A DNA stretch of 40,970 bases from NCBI GenBank assembly GCA_023460955.1, contig JAEWOH010000055.1, forward strand, positions 1 through 40,970, written 5' to 3'. This document shows positions 24,035 through 33,233 of this stretch, one piece after another. Positions within the stretch are counted from its first letter, which is position 1; every line of letters starts with the position of its first letter. Under the pieces are notes generated by a model. That model saw only the letters and a list, made by a program, of their open reading frames with translations, ran no database searches and was not told where the DNA came from. Origin of the DNA: Bacillota bacterium. GTDB taxonomy: Bacteria; Bacillota; Clostridia; Acetivibrionales; DSM-1351. A program made the position numbers and the translations under genes.

Positions 24035-24077
24035 AAGACTAACTTTGAAATGCGAACTAAATTAAGAATTTAATATA

Positions 24078-24686
24078 TTAAAAAATACCAAAGTACCTGG
24101 GTGCCTTTTCTTTATATCGTATGTAATCATCACCGAACATTGTCAGCAAGTGCTTCTCCTCCTGAATTATTAGTAAATGTAATGCAAGCATATTAATTAC
24201 TGTCACAAATAAGGTAAGTAAATTTGCATAGGTGACAAACAAACCGATAAACATTAAGTTAAAACCAACGAAAGCCGGGTTTCTACTGAATCTATAAATA
24301 CCCTTCGTAATAAGAGTTGTCTTTGTGCTTTTATCTATACCAACTCTCCAGGAATTTTTCATAGATAATGCAGCAATTATAAAAACGCCTGCCCCTAAAG
24401 CAGTAACTATGATTCCCGCCCATGTGGTGTAGACACTACTGAATAGGTAATCAATCCATAAAGATATTTGTTTATTGAATATTATCTCTGATATCCACGT
24501 GATAAGCCACAAAGTACTTGCTGCCCTTACCAAAACTTCAATCCTTCGAATCGAGAATTTTTTATTGCCTTTTGCTAATACATTAGCAGTAATATTATTT
24601 TTTCTCTTTAGAAATACAAGTTTAAAAACATATGAACAACTAAACACAATCAATATTATTAATGAAATACAATTGCTAATACCCAT
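24078..24686 (-). CDS. ICMT-like membrane methyltransferase
   Basis: A 202-residue membrane protein with about five helices (10-28, 45-65, 85-110, 137-175). The C-terminal signature RFSRNPAFVGFNLMFIG, then EEKHLLTMFGDDYIRYKEKAPRYFG, is the SAM-binding RxPxY...E-E-x-x-L...Y-x-x-Y pattern of the isoprenylcysteine carboxyl methyltransferase/PEMT family. Bacterial members methylate lipids or small molecules; the substrate is not known. GGAGGTT precedes the ATG. Monocistronic by layout. Confidence 0.87.
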   Translation of the reverse strand: MGISNCISLIILIVFSCSYVFKLVFLKRKNNITANVLAKGNKKFSIRRIEVLVRAASTLWLITWISEIIFNKQISLWIDYLFSSVYTTWAGIIVTALGAGVFIIAALSMKNSWRVGIDKSTKTTLITKGIYRFSRNPAFVGFNLMFIGLFVTYANLLTLFVTVINMLALHLLIIQEEKHLLTMFGDDYIRYKEKAPRYFGIF

Positions 24687-24854
24687 AATAACCTCCGTTT
24701 TATTTTAATATATGAACAACTATTCATATGTATATAATACATTATGTTATATAAGTAAATCAAGAAAATTCTGCTAATAGTAAATATTTATTTTAAGAAA
24801 TTAAAACTAAAAGGAATCCGGTCCCCAAATATCAAATATAAGTAAAGCATAAAA

Positions 24855-24904
24855 TTAGCAACAAAAAAAGCTTTCTTTTATCAAGAAAGCTTTTTTGTTG
24901 CTAA
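24855..24904 (-). terminator. Terminator of tRNA-Val
   Basis: A 22-bp stem with one bulged A (24855-24877 with 24883-24904), ten bases past the tRNA CCA. Long A and T runs in both arms make it symmetric. Confidence 0.85.
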
Positions 24905-24913
24905 TTTGCATAT

Positions 24914-24989
24914 TGGTGGGAACTATAGGGCTCGAACCTATGACCCTCTGCTTGTAAGGCAGATGCTCTCCCAGCTGAGCTAAGCTCCC
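24914..24989 (-). tRNA. tRNA-Val (anticodon TAC)
   Basis: Minus-strand cloverleaf: acceptor GGGAGCT pairing with AGTTCCC, discriminator A, encoded CCA, D-arm TAGCTCAGCTGGGAGAGC, anticodon loop CTTACAA giving TAC, T-arm ATAGGTTCGAGCCCTAT. Confidence 0.97.
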
Positions 24990-25245
24990 ATATTATCAAA
25001 GCTTCTCGTCCGTAGTTGTTCTTAACGGAACGAGACTCTTTCTGGAACGTATTATAGCACAGTTGAATTTATCAAGTCAACTCTATAATAAAAGTTATTT
25101 TATCACCAAATAACTCTGCAAAGCAAAGGAAAAATTGTATAATTAGAAATATGACCACCACAATCATAATCTTTTATAATCTGGTTAAAATAAGGTTTGT
25201 TTGTTGCGGATTGATTTTTACTAATTTATTTGGAGGAAAATGTAT

Positions 25246-25956
25246 ATGAGTATACCTACACCGCATATTAACGTTAAAGAGCAAGGAATTATTGCAGATA
25301 CCGTATTGTTGCCGGGAGACCCTCTCCGTGCTAAATTCATAGCAGAGACCTACCTGGAAAACCCGGTTCAGTTTAACTCGGTAAGAAATATGTTCGGCTA
25401 TACCGGAACATATAAAGGAAAGAAAATATCAATAATGGGGTCCGGAATGGGTATGCCTTCTATAGGTATATACTCCTATGAGTTAATACATTTTTATGGA
25501 GTTAAAAATCTTATCAGAATAGGTTCTTGCGGAGCTATCCAGGAAGACATTAAAATCCGAGATATTATTATTGGAATATCAGCATCAACCAACTCAAACT
25601 ATGCTTCCCAGTATGACCTTCCGGGTACTTTTGCACCTACTGCTTCCTGGACTCTTGTAAAAAAAGCTGTTGACATTGCAGAGAGTAAGGGAATTCAAAC
25701 AAGGGTTGGTAATATCTTGTCCTCTGATATTTTTTATGATGATGATCCGGATACCTGGAGGAAATGGGCCAAAATGGGCGTTTTAGCAATAGAAATGGAG
25801 GCTGCTGCCCTCTACATGAATGCTGCCCGGGCAGGAGTTAATGCCTTATGTGTTCTGACGGTATCGGATTCACTCGTATCACATGAGGTTACAACCGCTG
25901 AAGAACGTCAGACCTCCTTTACAAATATGATGGAAATTGCGCTGGAGCTTGCTTAA
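25246..25956 (+). CDS. deoD: Purine-nucleoside phosphorylase, DeoD type
   Basis: Cleaves purine (deoxy)ribonucleosides with phosphate to base and sugar-1-phosphate; a hexameric cytoplasmic salvage enzyme. The 236-residue protein has PTPHINVKEQG, LLPGDPLRAKFIAETYL (phosphate Arg), MGSGMGMPSIGIYSYEL, RIGSCGAIQ, IEMEAAALYMNA and TVSDSL with the catalytic Asp. Two starts compete: the ATG at 25246 is nine bases from GGAGG and matches the conserved N-terminus; an ATG at 25240 is only three bases from it. Single gene with its own terminator, upstream of the LTA-synthase-like gene. Confidence 0.96.
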   Translation: MSIPTPHINVKEQGIIADTVLLPGDPLRAKFIAETYLENPVQFNSVRNMFGYTGTYKGKKISIMGSGMGMPSIGIYSYELIHFYGVKNLIRIGSCGAIQEDIKIRDIIIGISASTNSNYASQYDLPGTFAPTASWTLVKKAVDIAESKGIQTRVGNILSSDIFYDDDPDTWRKWAKMGVLAIEMEAAALYMNAARAGVNALCVLTVSDSLVSHEVTTAEERQTSFTNMMEIALELA

Positions 25957-25962
25957 CATAAA

Positions 25963-25993
25963 AGGGTGAAATTACTTCCAGTAATTTCACCTT
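25963..25993 (+). terminator. deoD terminator
   Basis: GGTGAAATTACT and AGTAATTTCACC (25965-25976 and 25980-25991) form a perfect 12-bp stem with a 3-nt loop, seven bases after the deoD stop, followed by TTATTTAT. Confidence 0.85.
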
Positions 25994-26076
25994 ATTTATG
26001 TATTTTACCTGTGGGTTCTTTACTTTTTTGTTACAAATATGAATTTATAATTAACAATACTTTAACAATAAAATTT

Positions 26077-26099
26077 ACTTTGATATAATCTATTGGTTA
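26077..26099 (+). promoter_or_regulatory. Probable sigma-A promoter of the LTA-synthase-like gene
   Basis: -10 TATAAT at 26094-26099 with TTAACA about 16 bp upstream, 28 bp before the start codon. AT-rich upstream sequence. Confidence 0.55.
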
Positions 26100-26127
26100 A
26101 TAAAATCAATGGAAGCTGGGAAAAAAA

Positions 26128-28635
26128 ATGAAAAAGATAAACAAAGGAATTTTCGTATTATTTATTGCGGTAATAATAAGTGCCATAGATATCTTCTATA
26201 AGGGTAACGGATACACTCAGCTTATACTGGGTCTGACTGCATCGTTTGTAATTTTTAATATTCCCGCAATACCTGATAAGCTTAAGTCCATCCCTTATTC
26301 AAAGCTTATCTTACTTATTATTAATGTGGCATTATTGGCTTTGACCTTTAATCATAGAGTGTTACTGGTTAATATGCTGTTTATATCTTATTTGATTTGG
26401 ACGGTTTTAACACCATATGTTATCAATTATAAAGCCTTTCTGCCTGTAACGTTTATACTGAGTTTTGTGTCTGTGTACGCAGCAGCTTATCTGCCTTTCA
26501 GTATCCCGCTGTTTTTACTGGTTTTCTACCCTGTGTATGCCTTAGGGGCTTTGACACATCAGAAAAACCTTATTAAGTCATTACGTATATGGTGTTTTGG
26601 TATATTTAACCTGCTTATGTCTACGGCTCTTCTTGGTTTGTTTATGTATAAATCTCTTGGGCAGGAGATCTTAGGCAGCGTCCTCTTTACTAATATTGAA
26701 AAGCTTGGTACCAATACTGCAGTGTATCTCCCTTTTATTGCACTGTTTTTGGTATGGTTTGCTTCGTCAGCCAACCTTCTGTTAAAGATGTTGTTATCGA
26801 AGTTTGAGAAAGGAAATAAAGCTTTTGATTTAACTGATTACTTCATACCTGTATTCAGCTTCATTTCTTTTTCAGCTGCTATTGTTATAACAACCTTTTT
26901 ATGTGAATATTCAATACGGCAGGAAGTTAAGAGTACAATTATTGACATGCTGCACCCAAACATAATGTTCAATATTCTTGTTTTGTGTGGAGTATATTTA
27001 TGTCTTATTTCGCTTGTAGGCAAAGGCATCTCAAATGTATTGCTTTCAATTATGACAGTATTCTTAACAATAGCAAACTTTATTAAGTTTACTTACTTTG
27101 ATGAACCTTTTTATCCCTGGGATATGTATATGGTTAAGAACCTTATAGGCATATCAAAGGAATACCTGAATGTTCCCATCGTTTCGGCTATTATAGCAGT
27201 ATTGGTGCTTGCAGTTTTTCTACTGGTTAAGTTTAGGAAAAATGTGGGCCGTTACCTGAAACCGAGATTTAACTTTGTTCTGCTGCCTTTTGCCCTTATC
27301 TTGTTCTTGCTTAACGCAAATGTATTGACCGATTATAGGCTGTCGGTGCAGGTTGGTGTTCAAAGGTCGTGGTATATAGGTAAAACTGAAATCCTTGCAA
27401 ACGGTATGTATGCCCAGAATTATTACTATCTCACCGACCTTGACAAGTACCTTAACCCAAAGCCTGAAGGTTACACTCAGGACACAATGCAGGCAATTTC
27501 AGAAAAATACCAGCCCTCGGAGGACCATTCAATTACTGCATCAACAGTAAATGCTTCTTCCGCCTCAACGGTAAGGCCTAATGTAATAGCAATAATGAGC
27601 GAAAGCTACTGGGATTTAACCAGATTAAACGGACTTAAGTTCAGCAAGGATATTGCTGAAAATGTTCATAAATATCAGAAGGGATCAATTGCTCCGCCGG
27701 CAATAGGAGGCGGTACTGCAAATACCGAATTCGAGGCACTCACCGGAATGTCCTTGTATTTTATGAGTCCGGGCATTATAGCCTACAATGCTTACTTGAG
27801 AACAGAAACACCAAGTATTGCCTCGGTTTTCAGAGACAACGGCTACAGTACAACCGCTATTCACCCAAATGGCGGCTGGTTCTACAATCGTGATAAGGTA
27901 TACAATTATTTCGGGTTTGATAAATTTTATGATGTCGAAAGTTTTGATATGATTACCCAAACAAAGGGGCCTCATATATCGGATTATGCTCTGGTGGATA
28001 AAATACTTCAGACACTGGATTCTTCAGATAAGCCGGCTTTCATATTTGCTGTTTCGATGGAAAACCATGACCCCTTTAACGATAAATTTACAAGCTTTGA
28101 TGTAAATCTTGAAACCACTGAACTAAATACTTCACAAAGAGCCATTGTTAACGGATATGCACAGGGCTTGTATGACGCCGACCAGTCGCTTGGCAAACTG
28201 ATTGAAGCTTTGAAGAAGAGTAATAAACCAACTTTATTATATTTCTTCGGAGATCATGCCCCAAGGCTTGGATCACTGGATGACTTTTTTAACGTGTATG
28301 ACAAACTCGGAGCCAAGGAAGATGCCGAACTCAAGCAGGGTATCGGTGAATTAAAGTATTATACTACACCTTTGGTTACCTGGTCCAACTTCCGGGAAAT
28401 GAGGACAATTCCAACAATAATCTCTCCATCTCATCTTTCCTATGAGATGCTGAAGGATGCGGGTGTAAATTATCCGAATTACTTTAATATAATGCCCGCT
28501 CTTGAGAAGAAATACCCCATTATGCACCTAAAAAACATGGGGCTTGTAGATCCGGAGGATCAGCTTGTTAAGGATTATCGGTTAATTCAGTATGATCTGC
28601 TTTTCGGTCAGAAGTATCTGAAAGGTTCAAACTAG
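26128..28635 (+). CDS. LTA synthase/MdoB-like membrane sulfatase-fold transferase
   Basis: An 835-residue protein: many membrane helices in the first 405 residues (I count 11-13, against five in S. aureus LtaS), then an outside alkaline-phosphatase/sulfatase domain (about 490-800). Catalytic features: metal-ligand IAIMSESYWD near 490, nucleophile Thr in GGGTANTEFEALTGMS near 529, GFDKFYD, SMENHDPF, and metal ligands in YFFGDHAPRLG near 705. The family transfers phosphoglycerol or similar groups onto envelope polymers or lipids. The extra helices suggest a subfamily different from classic LtaS, perhaps modifying another glycopolymer. Ribosome binding site is modest (GGAAGCTGGG). No neighbouring teichoic-acid genes. 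Confidence 0.9.
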   Translation: MKKINKGIFVLFIAVIISAIDIFYKGNGYTQLILGLTASFVIFNIPAIPDKLKSIPYSKLILLIINVALLALTFNHRVLLVNMLFISYLIWTVLTPYVINYKAFLPVTFILSFVSVYAAAYLPFSIPLFLLVFYPVYALGALTHQKNLIKSLRIWCFGIFNLLMSTALLGLFMYKSLGQEILGSVLFTNIEKLGTNTAVYLPFIALFLVWFASSANLLLKMLLSKFEKGNKAFDLTDYFIPVFSFISFSAAIVITTFLCEYSIRQEVKSTIIDMLHPNIMFNILVLCGVYLCLISLVGKGISNVLLSIMTVFLTIANFIKFTYFDEPFYPWDMYMVKNLIGISKEYLNVPIVSAIIAVLVLAVFLLVKFRKNVGRYLKPRFNFVLLPFALILFLLNANVLTDYRLSVQVGVQRSWYIGKTEILANGMYAQNYYYLTDLDKYLNPKPEGYTQDTMQAISEKYQPSEDHSITASTVNASSASTVRPNVIAIMSESYWDLTRLNGLKFSKDIAENVHKYQKGSIAPPAIGGGTANTEFEALTGMSLYFMSPGIIAYNAYLRTETPSIASVFRDNGYSTTAIHPNGGWFYNRDKVYNYFGFDKFYDVESFDMITQTKGPHISDYALVDKILQTLDSSDKPAFIFAVSMENHDPFNDKFTSFDVNLETTELNTSQRAIVNGYAQGLYDADQSLGKLIEALKKSNKPTLLYFFGDHAPRLGSLDDFFNVYDKLGAKEDAELKQGIGELKYYTTPLVTWSNFREMRTIPTIISPSHLSYEMLKDAGVNYPNYFNIMPALEKKYPIMHLKNMGLVDPEDQLVKDYRLIQYDLLFGQKYLKGSN

Positions 28636-28660
28636 TTTTTAATACAAATAGAGCTACATG

Positions 28661-28707
28661 AAAAGAGTGTCGAAAAACTTTGATAAACCATTTTTCGGCA
28701 CTCTTTT
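28661..28707. terminator. Bidirectional terminator between convergent genes
   Basis: Stem 28661-28677 with 28691-28707 (17 bp, one G-T pair), A-run at the left and T-run at the right. It serves the plus-strand 26128 gene and the minus-strand arcA. Confidence 0.85.
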
Positions 28708-28744
28708 ATCTATCTATGAAGTTAATTATTAATTGCTAAGGGCT

Positions 28745-29974
28745 TTAATTACTAAGAGGCTCTCTGATGAGTGGCATGCTCATGCACCTTGGGCCGCCTC
28801 TTCCCCTTGACAGTTCATAAGAATCAAACTCAAGCACCTCAATATTATTCTTTCGGAGAGCCTGATTGGTTACATGGTTTCGGTTATAACAGATCACCTT
28901 TCCGGGAGCTACTGCAAGGGTATTGCTGCCGTCACTCCATTGCTCCCGGCTGGCTGATATTATATCGCCATCACCGCACCTGATCAGATTGACTGCAGGC
29001 AGCATAAGGTGTTCCTTCAGTATTTCGGACAAATCTCTATGCTCATATTTGATAGACAACTTTTTCAGGGCTGATCTGCTTATACTGTAAACATCCAGAG
29101 GCTCCTCAATTCCCGGATAAATTGTAAACTGGTCATAGTCAACCATAGTAAATACTGTGTCCAGATGCATGTACGCCCTTTTCTTGGGAATATCAAAAGC
29201 AAGGACAGTTTCGAAAGGCTCATCTGACTCCAGCAGTTTCTGCGCTACCCTCTCGACTGCTATAGGACTTGTTCTGTCACTTACTCCTATTGCAGCCACC
29301 TTATCTGAAAGTACCAATATATCCCCTCCTTCTATAGGATGGGTCTTGTCCCTGTTATACCATCGTGGCACTTCCCTGAATCTGGGGTGATAATTAAATA
29401 TATATTTTGCAAAAATGGTTTCTCTGTTTCTGGTCTCATTAGCCATTACATTCAATGATATCCCCTTTCCTATTGAAGCAAAGGGATCCCTTTGAAAATA
29501 CATGTTTGGGATGGGGTCAAGCAGAAAGGGATAGGCATTCTTTATAATATCACCCAGGGTCTTTGGCTTTATATCCTTCAGTTCATCATTTCTCAGACCT
29601 GAAATGCATTTATAAATAAATTCCTCAGGCGTTAAATCGTTGAAGTATTCTTTAACAGCTTCCTGAAGGCCTTCGGTAACAACCTTTCCCTCAACCATAA
29701 ATTCATTTAAGAATTCTTCCCTAATCATTTTATCTTTCAGTATTTCAGCCATTAAATCAGTGAGGTACAATACTTCAACACCTTCATTTTTCAGAATTTG
29801 TGAAAACTGATCGTGTTCTCGTTGTGCCTGTTCCAGGTAGACTATTTCATCAAACAGGAGCCTCCTCAGATAGTCAGGTACAATGTTTTCAACCTCAAAG
29901 CCCGGCTTATGAAGAAGTACCGACTTTAATTTGCCAATTTCGCTATATACAAAAATTCCGGGATTATTAGACAT
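28745..29974 (-). CDS. arcA: Arginine deiminase
   Basis: Hydrolyses arginine to citrulline and ammonia, first step of the arginine deiminase pathway. The 409-residue protein has the family pattern: VYSEIGKLKSVLLHKPG, YFQRDPFASIGKG, IEGGDILVLS, HLDTVFTMVD with the catalytic His, CGDGDI and the C-terminal RGRGGPRCMSMPL with nucleophile Cys397. The start at 29974 has GGAGG six bases upstream and gives the normal length; the in-frame ATG 28 codons earlier does not fit. No arcB, arcC or antiporter gene is adjacent, so later steps must be encoded elsewhere or the enzyme acts alone. Confidence 0.96.
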   Translation of the reverse strand: MSNNPGIFVYSEIGKLKSVLLHKPGFEVENIVPDYLRRLLFDEIVYLEQAQREHDQFSQILKNEGVEVLYLTDLMAEILKDKMIREEFLNEFMVEGKVVTEGLQEAVKEYFNDLTPEEFIYKCISGLRNDELKDIKPKTLGDIIKNAYPFLLDPIPNMYFQRDPFASIGKGISLNVMANETRNRETIFAKYIFNYHPRFREVPRWYNRDKTHPIEGGDILVLSDKVAAIGVSDRTSPIAVERVAQKLLESDEPFETVLAFDIPKKRAYMHLDTVFTMVDYDQFTIYPGIEEPLDVYSISRSALKKLSIKYEHRDLSEILKEHLMLPAVNLIRCGDGDIISASREQWSDGSNTLAVAPGKVICYNRNHVTNQALRKNNIEVLEFDSYELSRGRGGPRCMSMPLIREPLSN

Positions 29975-30177
29975 AACTTCCCTCCAAGATAAATCACACT
30001 TTAATATGCTCTTAATTTCTTTTCTAGGGTTCCCCGATGAAAAGCTGTTATACAGCAAACTAATCGAACTATAGACAATGCTTATGCAGGAACTTAAAAA
30101 TGATTTTCAATAATTAGGGCATAATAATTTTATACTTAATCAGGCATTTAATAGTAAACATTGGAGGATTTTTTGAA

Positions 30178-30444
30178 ATGAGTAAAATAGAGGCTGCAAT
30201 TGACAGAATAAAAATACTTGAATGCCCTACCGGCGAGTTGGAAAACAGAGTATCCGGAATTCTTGAGGATTACGGTATCGCAAATAAAGACAAAATTGTG
30301 ATTGACAGGGTAAAAACTCTGGATAGTGATGACGCTCAGGCTTACAAGGTGAAAATCCCGGCTGAAGGCCAAGCTTTTGTGGTAATGGCACAATCCGGTA
30401 TGGATGATTATGTGGCAAAGGTCGTAGATGTATATCAAAATTAA
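30178..30444 (+). CDS. Small hypothetical protein
   Basis: An 88-residue soluble protein with no family I recognise. It is alpha/beta, with a helix at the start (SKIEAAIDRIKIL), GELENRVSGILEDYGI, and a beta-rich second half (AYKVKIPAEGQAFVVMAQSG). There are no cysteines beyond C17 and no membrane segment. GGAGG lies upstream of the ATG and a strong terminator follows within 10 bp, so it is a genuine single-gene unit. Confidence 0.75.
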   Translation: MSKIEAAIDRIKILECPTGELENRVSGILEDYGIANKDKIVIDRVKTLDSDDAQAYKVKIPAEGQAFVVMAQSGMDDYVAKVVDVYQN

Positions 30445-30449
30445 AAAAT

Positions 30450-30487
30450 AAAAAGGGGAGGCTTTAGTCTGCAAACCTTCCCCTTTT
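30450..30487. terminator. Terminator between the 88-residue gene and the hydrolase gene
   Basis: AAAAGGGGAGG (30451-30461) pairs with CCTTCCCCTTTT (30475-30486), one G-T pair, followed by T-run on the plus strand and A-run on the other. It probably serves both converging genes. Confidence 0.8.
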
Positions 30488-30516
30488 TGTAAGCTAAAGT
30501 TGCTGCTTATCTTGCT

Positions 30517-31515
30517 CTACTGCTTAGCTTTGCCGAAATTGTTCTCAAGAAAATCCATAATCTTCTTAGTATACTCTTTGTCCTGCTCAGGGTTTTCCAA
30601 GTATTCTGTAGGGAAATGCTTATCCCCGCCTTTAACCCAGGTTTCAATATTACCCTTGGCATTAGCCATAATTTTTTCATAGCTCATATATGGCACTTCG
30701 GAATCACCTCTTGAATGATATATTAATGCAGGTCTGTTTCCAAGCTTCTTAATCTCATTCTTGGGACTGATATTTATATTCTTAAAGCCGTATTTAAAAC
30801 CGCAATAAAGTCTGACGAAAGGTTTCTCTATATTGCAGATTATTCTCGGAATTCCCATGTTAGCCATGCTATCTGCAAACGTATCTTCCCAGGACGAAAA
30901 TGCGGACATGCTGATAAGCCCATCAATTTCAGGTATTTCTCCAATTGAATTTATTGCGGTGGCGGCACCCATTGATAATCCGTATATAACAATGGGAACA
31001 CCGCTGTATTTTTTATTAGCTTTAATATAATCCACAACAGCCTTGGTATCAAGATACTCCTTATAGCCGCAGCTTATTACATCTCCTTCACTTTCCCCGT
31101 GAGCTCTCATCTCACATAGAATAGATGCATACCCTTTCTCCTGAAGCATCGCTGAGTGCCCGAAGAAAGCAGTAACTGACGGATTATGAATTCCGGAAAG
31201 GAATATTACTATTGCTTTAGGTGAGGGAGCCTCAACCTCATACGCTGTTATTTTCAAACCATCCGTCGAGGTTAGGCTGAGTTTCTCGGAAGTTATGCCA
31301 TACTGCTCTGCCGAATAAACTGTCTTAAAGTTTACATGCAAATCAACCATGTCTTTCATTACAAGGGAAGGCATAATGGCAAATGCTCCGATACCAAGTA
31401 TCAACATAGAAGCAAATACTATAATTAATACTCTTTTAAGAAGCCTGCGCTTCTTTTTATTTATATTATTATTGATTTTTAGATTACCGGCTTCAGATAT
31501 AACTTCATTATTCAT
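30517..31515 (-). CDS. Membrane-anchored alpha/beta hydrolase
   Basis: A 332-residue protein: a short basic cytoplasmic tail (KKKRRLLKR), one N-terminal membrane helix (about 28-50), then an extracellular alpha/beta-hydrolase domain. The nucleophile elbow is IYGLSMGAAT with Ser181, the oxyanion loop is VIFLSGIH and MRAHGESEG follows strand 4; Asp in HSRGDSEVP and His in GGDKHFPTE complete the triad. Similar to BAAT/YqkD-like serine hydrolases; substrate unknown, perhaps an ester or peptide outside the cell. GGAGA precedes the ATG. It lies 85 bp downstream of the MATE gene on the same strand and may be co-transcribed with it. Confidence 0.87.
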   Translation of the reverse strand: MNNEVISEAGNLKINNNINKKKRRLLKRVLIIVFASMLILGIGAFAIMPSLVMKDMVDLHVNFKTVYSAEQYGITSEKLSLTSTDGLKITAYEVEAPSPKAIVIFLSGIHNPSVTAFFGHSAMLQEKGYASILCEMRAHGESEGDVISCGYKEYLDTKAVVDYIKANKKYSGVPIVIYGLSMGAATAINSIGEIPEIDGLISMSAFSSWEDTFADSMANMGIPRIICNIEKPFVRLYCGFKYGFKNINISPKNEIKKLGNRPALIYHSRGDSEVPYMSYEKIMANAKGNIETWVKGGDKHFPTEYLENPEQDKEYTKKIMDFLENNFGKAKQ

Positions 31516-31600
31516 ATTATCTCCATTACAGTTAAAATAAGGGGCAGCTTTTTATGGAATTATATCATACACCACTTTTCAGGACAAGAAATATAAGCAT

Positions 31601-32989
31601 TTAGGTTGTACTTTCAACAGTAGCTTCAGTTGAAGCCGCAGTCGCTACCAAAGACTTCTTTTTCCATTTCCCCTGTTTGTATCTGATAACACTTGCCAAG
31701 GCTGTAATAACCCAGGTCAGGCCTGTTGTAGTCCAAATACTCCAAACGCCTATTGCAGGTATAAGTGCCAAGCCGCTTGAAAACCCTATTCTTCCTACAA
31801 CTTCGACTATGCCGTTTATCATGGAATAGAAGGCATCACCTGTACCGTTCAACAGTCCCCTTGTGACATATATCATCCCCAGTGCAAAATACATACAGCT
31901 GGTAATCTTTATAGCCCTTGCTCCAAGACTTATTACTTCTTCGTTATCAACAAATAGTTTCATTATGCCATGTCCGCCAAACTGAGCAGCCATCAGGGCT
32001 GATATACTGAAAATCGCTACTATCAATATACTCTTGTAATAACCCTTTTTAACACGGTCCAGTTTCCCGGCACCCATATTCTGTCCCGAGAAAGTTGCCA
32101 CAGCTGCTCCCAGGGAATTAAAGGGTTGCTGAATCAGCTGTTCTATTCTACTGGTTGCAGTAAATGCCGCAACTGCTGTCTTTCCAAAACCGTTGACAAC
32201 ACTCTGGAGAGCTACCAGCGATACTGCAATCATAGAATTCTGAAGTGCCACAGGAATACCTATCTTTATGCACTTTACAATAATTTCTTTTTCAGGTTTC
32301 ATGTGTTCCTTCTTTAGTTTAAAATATGCATTATTATTTACCGCGAAAATAATACACCCCAAAGCAGCCAGACCTTGAGAAATTACAGTGGCGGAAGCCG
32401 TACCCTGAACTCCGAAACGGAATTTAAGCACAAACAATAAATCAAGTCCTACATTTATACCACAGGATACTAAAAGAAAAAAGAGAGGTGTCTTAGAATC
32501 CCCCAACGCTCTGAGTATTGCAGCAATAGCATTATACGCAGCCATAGCCAGCATACCCCCGGAGGATATCCTTAAAAACATGACCGATTCCTCCAATATT
32601 TCAGGTGGCGTGTTCATTAAAATCAATATGGGTCGAGCTAATGAAGAGGTCAGTATACTCATAACAATACCTGCCGCAGCTATAACATATACTGAATTTG
32701 CAATAGCTTTTTTAACCTCTTCGTCTTTCTTCGCTCCGAAATACTGCGATATTATTATACTTATACCAATAGATAAGCCCAGGCATACCGAAAAAGCGAG
32801 AAAATTAATGGAGGCTGTAGCACCAACCGCGGCAAGGGCAGTTGAATCTATAAATTTTCCGACTACAATTGAATTGATTATGTTGTAAAACTGCTGAAAA
32901 ACATTTCCGATTAGCATCGGCAACGAAAACACTATCAAATGTTTTATTTCATTTCCTTCTGTCATATCTTGTACGTAGTTTATTGACAT
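31601..32989 (-). CDS. MATE-family multidrug/Na+ antiporter
   Basis: A 462-residue exporter with twelve predicted helices in two MatE halves. Family features include the start EIKHLIVFSLPMLIGNVFQQ, DSTALAAVGATASI, GLSIGISIIISQYFGAKKDE and in the second half AAVATFSGQNMGAGKLDRVKKG. It belongs to the NorM/DinF-like branch that uses a Na+ or H+ gradient to expel cationic compounds. GGGGATT precedes the ATG. The C-terminal tail (ATAASTEATVESTT) is low-complexity. Specificity cannot be inferred. Confidence 0.93.
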   Translation of the reverse strand: MSINYVQDMTEGNEIKHLIVFSLPMLIGNVFQQFYNIINSIVVGKFIDSTALAAVGATASINFLAFSVCLGLSIGISIIISQYFGAKKDEEVKKAIANSVYVIAAAGIVMSILTSSLARPILILMNTPPEILEESVMFLRISSGGMLAMAAYNAIAAILRALGDSKTPLFFLLVSCGINVGLDLLFVLKFRFGVQGTASATVISQGLAALGCIIFAVNNNAYFKLKKEHMKPEKEIIVKCIKIGIPVALQNSMIAVSLVALQSVVNGFGKTAVAAFTATSRIEQLIQQPFNSLGAAVATFSGQNMGAGKLDRVKKGYYKSILIVAIFSISALMAAQFGGHGIMKLFVDNEEVISLGARAIKITSCMYFALGMIYVTRGLLNGTGDAFYSMINGIVEVVGRIGFSSGLALIPAIGVWSIWTTTGLTWVITALASVIRYKQGKWKKKSLVATAASTEATVESTT

Positions 32990-33109
32990 TTTAATCCCCT
33001 TATACTGACTCTGTTTTATGAAATACCCTTAAATTTTCTATATTATGTGTTTACGCCTTAAATCTACATCACTATATTATATCAGATTAATCTGCATTTT
33101 CTATACTAT

Positions 33110-33226
33110 ATGAAAGGGCTCTTAAAACATTTTAAATTTGAAATAATAGAAAAGCAATGCTGGCTTGAATACAAACAGCTTGAAAATAACGAAACCGGGG
33201 ATCAAAAAGGGGGGGGGTGTCGATAA
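33110..33226 (+). other. Possible 38-codon ORF containing a G9 tract
   Basis: From ATG at 33110 the frame reads GLLKHFKFEIIEKQCWLEY... and passes through nine consecutive G (33209-33217) before stopping at 33224-33226. The first 33 residues look protein-like but there is no ribosome binding site. The G run could switch the frame. May be a remnant of a longer gene. Confidence 0.25.
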
Positions 33227-33233
33227 TCTCTTT

